Part shown: positions 31,431 to 36,325 of the stretch, one piece after another | How the letters are laid out: the number at the start of each line of letters is the position of its first letter | How positions within the stretch are numbered: position 1 is the stretch's first letter | Source: Gammaproteobacteria bacterium | Lineage (GTDB): Bacteria > Pseudomonadota > Gammaproteobacteria > Chromatiales > Chromatiaceae | Length of the DNA stretch: 36,325 bases | Assembly (NCBI GenBank): GCA_011389885.1 | Contig: JAABTK010000050.1 | Location: forward strand, 1 to 36,325 | Direction: 5' to 3' | Program-made: the position numbers and the translations under genes | Notes under the pieces: model-generated | What the model was told of the DNA's origin: nothing | Databases searched by the model: none | The model's input: only the letters and a program-made list of their open reading frames with translations

Positions 31431-31982
31431 ATGCGCGAACAACAGGCCAAAAAGGTCCGGGTGGCCACCTGCTCCCTAGCGGGCTGCTTCGGCTGTCACA
31501 TGTCCCTGCTCGACATCGACGAGCGGCTGATCGACCTGGTGGAGCTGGTGGAATTCGACCGCTCCCCCATTACCGACATCAAGGAGGTCGGCCCCTCGGA
31601 TTTGGGCCTCATCGAGGGCGGCGTCTGCAACGCGGAGAATGTAGAGGTGCTGCGGGCCTTCCGCCGCCAATGCAAGACCCTGGTGGCCGTAGGGGCCTGC
31701 GCCATCACCGGCGGCGTCCCCGCCATGCGCAATCACTACCCGCTCCACGAATGCCTCGACGAGGCCTATGTCAACGGCCTGGGGGTGCAGGACGGCGGCA
31801 TTCCCAACGACCCCGAGCTGCCGCTGTTGCTGAATCAGGTGCATCCCATTCACGAGGTGGTGAAGGTAGACTACTTTCTTCCCGGCTGCCCGCCGGCGGC
31901 GGACACCATTTGGACCTTCCTGGAGCAATTGCTGTCCGGCAAGCCAGTGGAATTCGCCTACCGGCAGATTCATTACGATTGA
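31431..31982 (+). CDS. hoxY: NAD-reducing hydrogenase small subunit HoxY
   Basis: A 183-residue small hydrogenase subunit of cytosolic type (no twin-arginine signal). Cluster ligands for the proximal [4Fe-4S] centre are visible: CSLAGCFGCHMS (Cys19 and Cys22 likely), VGACAITGG and FLPGCPPAADTIW. In this family it binds an additional flavin near the cluster; that is family knowledge. It is translated from a strong ribosome site. In most hox operons hoxH follows within a few bases. Here 269 bases of repeat and hairpin intervene. Confidence 0.95.
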   Translation: MREQQAKKVRVATCSLAGCFGCHMSLLDIDERLIDLVELVEFDRSPITDIKEVGPSDLGLIEGGVCNAENVEVLRAFRRQCKTLVAVGACAITGGVPAMRNHYPLHECLDEAYVNGLGVQDGGIPNDPELPLLLNQVHPIHEVVKVDYFLPGCPPAADTIWTFLEQLLSGKPVEFAYRQIHYD

Positions 31983-32003
31983 TTTCGGGAGGCGCCATCG
32001 CCA

Positions 32004-32018
32004 GGCCCTTGAAGGGCC
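32004..32018 (+). terminator. GGCCCTT hairpin after hoxY
   Basis: GGCCCTT (32004-32010) and AAGGGCC (32012-32018) are inverted arms around one base, 22 bases after the hoxY stop. A related AAAAGGGCC lies at about 32029-32037. The short loop limits stability and no T run follows. It may act as an attenuator or mark the repeat edge. Confidence 0.3.
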
Positions 32019-32040
32019 GGTAAACCTGAAAAGGGCCGTT

Positions 32041-32193
32041 AAACCGCGAATGGAAACGAGTGAACACGAAGAATGAACACGAATATTCAAGGCGCTGCCT
32101 GCGAAACCCGACCCCCTTGCGGGTGCGGGATGGCGGCCAAGCGGGGCTCTGATCGATTCGTGTTTATTGGCGTTTATTCGCGGTTAAATGGCG
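32041..32193. repeat. Inverted ATTCGTG repeat splitting the hox operon
   Basis: The left arm (about 32041-32084) reads AACCGCGAATGGAAACGAG then TGAACACGAA and GAATGAACACGAAT. The right arm (about 32156-32186) reads GATTCGTGTTTATT then GGCGTTTATTCGCGGTT. The arms are inverted relative to each other and belong to the family at 6989-7024. About 70 bases lie between. There is no coding signal. The placement between hoxY and hoxH is unusual. Confidence 0.7.
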
Positions 32194-32251
32194 GATTCAG
32201 GCGAATGCAATGGCCCCTTTCACCACCAACAACCCAAGCCGAGCAAAACCC

Positions 32252-33796
32252 ATGGCCGACACATCCAAAGGCATCGACGAACTGGAAACCGCCCAAGACA
32301 CCGCGCGCCTCAAGCGGGTGGCCATCGAGCCCCTGACCCGGGTGGAGGGCCACGGCAAGGTGACCCTGCTGCTCGACGAGGACAACCGGGTCCAGCAGGC
32401 CCGGCTGCATATCGTAGAGTTTCGCGGTTTCGAGAAATTCATCCAGGGCCGCCCCTACTGGGAACTCCCGGTGACGGTGCAGCGGCTGTGCGGCATCTGC
32501 CCGGTGAGCCACCACCTGGGGGCCGCCAAGGCGGTGGACCAAATCGTCGGCGTGGACGCCCTGACCCCCACCGCGGAAAAGGTGCGCCGCCTGATGCACC
32601 TGGGCCAGACCCTGCAATCCCATGCGCTGCACTTCTTCCATCTCTCGTCGCCGGACCTGCTGTTCGGCTACGACGACGCAGTGGCCCACCGCAACATCGT
32701 CGGCGTGCTGGCCGACCACCCGGACATCGCCAAGCAAGGCGTGCTGCTGCGCAAGTTCGGCCAAGAGGTGATTCGCATCACCGCCGGCAAGCGCATCCAC
32801 GGCACCGCCGCGGTGCCCGGCGGCGTGAATAAAGCCGTTAGCCCCCAAGAACGCGACGAGCTGCTGCCCCAGGCGGACCAAATCATCGAATGGGCCCAAG
32901 GCGCGCTGGAGCTGGCCAAGCGCATCCTGTTCGAGGACCTCGAAAGCGCCCGCAGCTTTGCCGCCATCGACACCAACATGCTCAGCCTGGTGCGGGCGGA
33001 CGGCGCCCTGGATCTGTATCACGGCGGCCTGCGCGCGCTCGACCCCGCCGGCCAGCCCATCTTCGACCATGTCGATTACCGCCAATACGGCGACTACATC
33101 CACGAACAGGTCAAGCCCTGGAGCTACATGAAGTTCCCCTTCATCCGCTCCCTCGGGCCGGACGCCGGGGCCTACCGCGTGGGGCCGCTGGCGCGGGTCA
33201 ACACCTGCGACCTCATCGACACCCCGCTGGCCGAAAACGCCCGCCAGGAGTTTCGCGCCTTCGCCGACAACGGCCTGGTGCAATCCACCCTGGCCTATCA
33301 CTGGGCGCGCATGATCGAACTCCTGCACTGCGCCGAGGGCATCAAAATCCTGCTCGACGACCCCGAGATCATGGGCCACGAGCTGCGCGTCTCGGGCCAA
33401 ATGCGCGACCACGGCATCGGCGTCATCGAGGCCCCCCGCGGCACCCTGTTCCACCACTACGAGGTCGATGAAGACGGCCTGGTCACCCGCGCCAACCTCA
33501 TCGTCTCCACCACCAACAACAACCGGGCCATGAACCGCTCCATTCGCCGCGTGGCCGTGGATCACTTCGACGGCCGCGAGGTCACCGAACCCCTGCTCAA
33601 CCGCATCGAAATCGCCATCCGCGCCTACGACCCCTGCCTCTCCTGCGCCACCCATGCCCTAGGCAAGATGCCCCTGGAGGTGGAACTGCTCGACGCCGAG
33701 GGCCAGCGCGTCAGCCGGCTGTACAAAAACTCCAAAGGCGAGGTCGGCCTGCCCGACCGCGAGCCGACGCCCCGCGGGTGCTATATCGGGGACTGA
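32252..33796 (+). CDS. hoxH: NAD-reducing hydrogenase large (NiFe) subunit HoxH
   Basis: A 514-residue catalytic subunit holding the Ni-Fe centre. The two ligand motifs are intact: RLCGICPVSHH (Cys80, Cys83) and DPCLSCATH (Cys462, Cys465). Maturation proteases of this class cut after His468, which would remove a 46-residue tail. An ATG at 32210 would add 14 non-conserved residues; neither start has a good ribosome site. I prefer 32252 because MADTSKGIDELET leads directly into the conserved VAIEPLTRVEGHG. No hoxW, hypABCDEF or hoxI genes follow, so maturation factors must be elsewhere. Confidence 0.94.
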   Translation: MADTSKGIDELETAQDTARLKRVAIEPLTRVEGHGKVTLLLDEDNRVQQARLHIVEFRGFEKFIQGRPYWELPVTVQRLCGICPVSHHLGAAKAVDQIVGVDALTPTAEKVRRLMHLGQTLQSHALHFFHLSSPDLLFGYDDAVAHRNIVGVLADHPDIAKQGVLLRKFGQEVIRITAGKRIHGTAAVPGGVNKAVSPQERDELLPQADQIIEWAQGALELAKRILFEDLESARSFAAIDTNMLSLVRADGALDLYHGGLRALDPAGQPIFDHVDYRQYGDYIHEQVKPWSYMKFPFIRSLGPDAGAYRVGPLARVNTCDLIDTPLAENARQEFRAFADNGLVQSTLAYHWARMIELLHCAEGIKILLDDPEIMGHELRVSGQMRDHGIGVIEAPRGTLFHHYEVDEDGLVTRANLIVSTTNNNRAMNRSIRRVAVDHFDGREVTEPLLNRIEIAIRAYDPCLSCATHALGKMPLEVELLDAEGQRVSRLYKNSKGEVGLPDREPTPRGCYIGD

Positions 33797-33851
33797 TGAG
33801 GGCCGGGGGTTATCACGGGGACGGCGTCCGCGCTTCTCGCACAAACATTTC

Positions 33852-34853
33852 ATGAGCGCCTTTTTCCGTCGCTTTCGCCTGCTCCAGCTGATCCGCCGGG
33901 GCGAACGGCGCGTCTCCACCCGCGACCTCGCCGAACGGTTGCAGGGCGAGGGCCTCGACGTATCCCAACGCACCGTCCAGCGCGATCTTCAGGCCCTGGC
34001 CCCGTTGTTCCCGGGCCTGGAGAGCGACGGCAACCCGGACATCCCCGGCTGGCGCTGGAATCCCGACACCGAGGTGCTGGATCTCCCCGCGCTGGATCCC
34101 CCCATGGCCCTCACCTTCAAGCTGGTGAAGACCTTCCTCGACGACCTGATCCCCCCGGCCGTCACCCAGGGCCTCGATCCCTATTTCCGCTGCGCCGACA
34201 ACGTGCTCCGGAGCACCGACGATTCCGGCTACGCCCACTGGGCCGACAGGGTCAAGATCGTCCCCCGAACCCAGCCCCTGCAACCCGCGGCCCTCGACGA
34301 GGAGCTGATCACCACCCTCTACCAGGCCCTATTCGAGTCCCGCCAGGTGCGCGGCCGCTACCGCAACCGCCGGGGGGGCGAGGCCGAATACGACTTCCAC
34401 CCCCTCGGCCTGGTATTCCGCGAGAGCGTGGTCTACCTGGTGGCCACGGTCTGGGATTATCAGGATCCGCGTCACTACGCCCTGCACCGCTTCACCCAAT
34501 GCACCCGGCTCGACGCACCGAGTCGAGCGCCCGAAGGCTTCGACCTCCAGGCCTACATCGACTCCGGCAGCTTCGAATACCTGAAGCGCCCCGCGCACCG
34601 CCTGCCCCTGCGTGTGCGCTTCGATCCGAGCATCGGCCGCCACCTGTACGAAACCCCGCTCAGCCCGGATCAGACCATCACCAAAACCGACGATCAACGG
34701 CTCGAAATCCGCGCCACCGTCAAAGACACGCAACAACTGCGCTGGTGGCTGCTGGGCTTCGGCAGCGGGGTGGAAGTCGTCGAGCCCGCAGACCTGCGGG
34801 AAGAATTCCGGGAGATCGCCCAGAAAATGGCAGCGAGATACCAAAGAAGATAG
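33852..34853 (+). CDS. WYL-domain transcriptional regulator
   Basis: A 333-residue regulator. An N-terminal winged helix-turn-helix (about 5-60, RRGERRVSTRDLAERL, SQRTVQRDLQAL) is followed by a WYL sensor domain (about 140-230, with GRYRNRRGGEAEYDFHPLGLVF and a YLVATVWDYQDPRHYAL core) and a C-terminal extension (about 245-330). WYL proteins bind nucleic acid or nucleotide ligands and often control phage-defence genes. Here the gene converges with the remnants of an ATPase/DUF4276 module, of which it may be the former regulator. Alternatively it controls hoxH and neighbours upstream. It starts 55 bases after hoxH. Confidence 0.88.
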   Translation: MSAFFRRFRLLQLIRRGERRVSTRDLAERLQGEGLDVSQRTVQRDLQALAPLFPGLESDGNPDIPGWRWNPDTEVLDLPALDPPMALTFKLVKTFLDDLIPPAVTQGLDPYFRCADNVLRSTDDSGYAHWADRVKIVPRTQPLQPAALDEELITTLYQALFESRQVRGRYRNRRGGEAEYDFHPLGLVFRESVVYLVATVWDYQDPRHYALHRFTQCTRLDAPSRAPEGFDLQAYIDSGSFEYLKRPAHRLPLRVRFDPSIGRHLYETPLSPDQTITKTDDQRLEIRATVKDTQQLRWWLLGFGSGVEVVEPADLREEFREIAQKMAARYQRR

Positions 34854-35062
34854 GGGACGAAGCGACTGTCCTCGATGTCTTCCTGCATCCGCGCCTCCAG
34901 GGTCTCGACCCGGCGATAGGCTTTCGCGGCCTTCTTGTCTCTTCCGCTCAGTACACAGCGCGCATCGGCGTAGACGCCGAAGGCAGCCAAGCGCCCCGTC
35001 AGTATTTGATCCACAAAGGCCTTTTCCGTTTGCCCTTCGGCGGTGATGTGGAGGCGGATCAT
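34851..35062 (-). pseudogene. Truncated DUF4276 (Toprim-like) defence protein
   Basis: The minus strand from ATG 35062 encodes MIRLHITAEGQTEKAFVDQI, the unmistakable opening of DUF4276 proteins. It continues to GRDKKAAKAYR and then jumps to RVETLEARMQEDIEDSRFVPYL, which resembles a segment normally far downstream (near PYIQLHEFEALLF). An internal stretch of perhaps 60 or more residues is therefore missing. The C-terminal half is replaced by the antisense of the WYL gene. The start codon overlaps the stop of the ATPase remnant by four bases, as in intact modules. It is not functional. Confidence 0.7.
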
Positions 35063-35131
35063 GGCTGGCCCCCCAGCACATTTTTCTCCCACAGCTCCGA
35101 GAGACTGTAACGCCCCAGCCATTCCCTCAGT
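35059..35131 (-). pseudogene. C-terminal stub of an AAA ATPase, partner of DUF4276
   Basis: A minus-strand reading of 23 codons, LREWLGRYSLSELWEKNVLGG to the TGA, matches the usual last residues of AAA_21 ATPases that precede DUF4276 genes (YSLGELW...GVLGG pattern). Everything upstream is cut off at a repeat that begins at 35132. The ATGA overlap with the next gene confirms the former operon. It is too short for a database name with certainty. Confidence 0.55.
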
Positions 35132-35172
35132 GCTTGGGGAACAGGCATTACCAAGCAGAGCTTGGTAACGAG
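35132..35172. repeat. GCTTGGGGAACAGGCATTACC repeat unit
   Basis: This 41-bp block, containing the perfect hairpin ACCAAGC-AGA-GCTTGGT (35150-35166), recurs at about 36049-36091 and 36253-36295. Its left edge is the point where the ATPase coding sequence stops. Confidence 0.75.
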
Positions 35173-35215
35173 GCGAAGGCACAGGCGCCGCGGAAGACCC
35201 CGACACCAGGCAAAA

Positions 35216-35283
35216 GGCTTTCGCCAAGGCGCTAAGTCCGCAAAGGGTTTTTCTTGGCGTACTTTGCGTCTTGGCGAGAGAAG
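35216..35283. repeat. Imperfect CCAAGGCGC / CTTGGCG inverted repeat
   Basis: CGCCAAGGCGCTAAGTCCGC followed by AAAGG, then CTTGGCGTACTTTGCG and TCTTGGCGAGAG, forms an imperfect hairpin-like arrangement. It is a distinct repeat type from its neighbours and is seen once here. Confidence 0.45.
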
Positions 35284-35313
35284 CGCTTGGCATCGGAACC
35301 AGACCAATTGTCG

Positions 35314-35468
35314 GGTGCGTTAGGCGCGCGGTACGGCCTTTGATTGCATCTCAGGCCTTTGCGCGCCGTAACGCACCATTTCCCGGATTAAGAACCGCCG
35401 TCTATTATTCGAGCGAAAACCTCCCCGATCTTCGCTTCGCTCCAAGCGGGGCTTGGGGAACAGGCATT
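35314..35468. repeat. GGTGCGTTA palindromic repeat, copy 1
   Basis: The left arm GGTGCGTTAGGCGCGC (35314-35329) is the near-complement of GCGCGCCGTAACGCACC (35361-35377). A shared tail follows through TCTATTATTCGAGCG and GGGGAACAGGCATTA. Two further copies follow at 35919-36320. Confidence 0.8.
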
Positions 35469-35919
35469 AAAAAACGACTAAGAACGCTGGAGCCAGGCTC
35501 CTAGACAGGCGATTCGGTCATTTTGATAGGACCTCTAAATTTCCGGGCCTTGCGGGTTCTTTCGGGTTTTTTTTGAACCACAGAGAACACAGAGGACCAC
35601 AGAGCTTGAGAGGTTTTCTCTGTGGCTCTCTGTGCTCTCTGTGGTTAAAAAGCCCTAACAAAAAACGACTAGGATCGCTGGAGCCAGGCTCCTGGACAGG
35701 CGGTTCGGTCATTTTGACAGGATCTCTAAATTTCCGGGCCTTGCGGGTTCTTTCGGGTTTTTTTTGAACCACAGAGAACACAGAGGACCACAGAGCTTGA
35801 GCGGGTTTTCTCTGTGGCTCTCCGTGCTCTCTGTGGTTAAAAAGCCCTAACAAAAAACGACTAGGATCGCTGGAGCCAGGCTCCGGGACAGGCGATTCGG
35901 TCATTTTGATAGGATCTCT
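35469..35919. repeat. 191-192 bp tandem repeat with CACAGAG hairpin, about 2.3 copies
   Basis: The unit begins AAAAAACGACTA and contains GGAGCC-A-GGCTCC, GGTTCTTTCGGG and a roughly 29-bp stem: AACCACAGAGAACACAGAGG then ACCACAGAG, pairing with its inverse ending CTCTGTGGTT. Copy 1 starts near 35469, copy 2 near 35660 and a partial third near 35852. An open frame of 128 codons across it on the minus strand is a product of the repeat. Confidence 0.85.
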
Positions 35920-36325
35920 TAGGCGCGCAGTACGGCCTTTGAAGGCATCTCAGGCCTTTGCGCGCCGTAACGCACCATTTCCCGGATTAAGAGCCGTCGC
36001 CTATTATTCGAGCGAAAACCTCCCGATCTTCGCTTCGCTCCAAGCAGAGCTTGGGGAACAGGCATTACCAAGCAGAGCTTGGTAACGAGGCCAACCAGTT
36101 ATTGTAGTTATTGTAGGGTGCGTTAGGCGCGCGGCACGGCCTTTGATTGCATCTCAGGCCTTTGCGCGCCGTAACGCACCATTCCCCGGATTAAGAACCG
36201 CCGCCTATTATTCGAGCGAAAACCTCCCCGATCTTCGCTTCGCTCCAAGCAGAGCTTGGGGAACAGGCATTACCAAGCAGAGCTTGGTAACGAGGCCAAC
36301 CAGTTATTGTAGTTATTGTAGGGTG
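35919..36325. repeat. About 205-bp tandem array of the GGTGCGTTA repeat, running off the window
   Basis: Two nearly identical units (35919-36115 and 36116-36320) each carry the palindromic GTGCGTTA/TAACGCAC arms, the TATTATTCGAGCG tail, the ACCAAGC/GCTTGGT hairpin and an AGTTATTGTAGTTATTGTAG end. The period is about 205 bp. The last five bases (GGGTG) start a third unit, so the array continues. No genes are seen between 35132 and the end. Confidence 0.85.

Noticed and set aside
35518-35904. Minus-strand 128-codon frame with NHREH-type repeats
   Set aside because: It is the translation of two copies of the CACAGAG tandem repeat. Similar NHREH open frames arise wherever this repeat occurs.

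Overview
The window reads as chromosomal DNA of a GC-rich gammaproteobacterium, probably a sulfur- or hydrogen-oxidising lineage near Chromatiales/Ectothiorhodospiraceae. This is an inference from fabA, divergent bamD/rluD, a fused group-2 Mrp antiporter and a bidirectional NAD-linked [NiFe] hydrogenase; no marker RNA is present. No tRNA, rRNA, CRISPR array or transposase gene was seen.

Layout. 1-556 holds the possible start of a minus-strand gene, a dispersed repeat with a 19-bp tandem amplification, and the promoter region of the mrp operon. 557-6498 is a compact six-gene Mrp Na+/H+ antiporter operon (mrpA'(AB fusion)-C-D-E-F-G). 6499-7150 holds a frameshifted nuclease-like remnant and repeats. 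7151-9519 (minus) encodes a CHASE2 adenylate cyclase and a FecR-like periplasmic protein with overlapping ends. 9640-11983 is a KefF/KefG-like oxidoreductase plus a KefB/C-type K+/H+ antiporter. 12086-15138 is a diheme cytochrome c peroxidase translationally coupled to a membrane GGDEF-EAL protein. 15457-17441 is an intact RloA/RloB (AbiL-like) ATPase-Toprim pair, a likely phage-defence module. 17583-20100 carries a metallophosphoesterase, two glutaredoxin-type proteins and CpdA cAMP phosphodiesterase. 20246-24805 (minus) carries fabA, proS and a bifunctional class II aldolase/short-chain dehydrogenase. 24964-26502 encodes a beta-propeller lipoprotein and an acidic hypothetical protein. 26853-28730 is bamD/rluD. 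28892-33796 is hoxF-U-Y-(repeat)-H. 33852-34853 is a WYL regulator, followed on the minus strand by the decayed remains of a second ATPase/DUF4276 module. 35132-36325 is a mosaic of tandem and palindromic repeats that runs off the end.

How the parts relate. Mrp and Kef handle monovalent cations and pH. The cyclase and CpdA form a make/break pair for cAMP, and the GGDEF-EAL protein handles c-di-GMP next to a periplasmic peroxide-reducing cytochrome. Hox couples H2 to NAD(H). Five or more families of short dispersed repeats sit in intergenic gaps, often touching stop codons or splitting operons. Two related ATPase-Toprim defence modules, one intact and one in ruins, both lie beside such repeats. 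All functional statements rest on reading motifs by eye; no database search was run.
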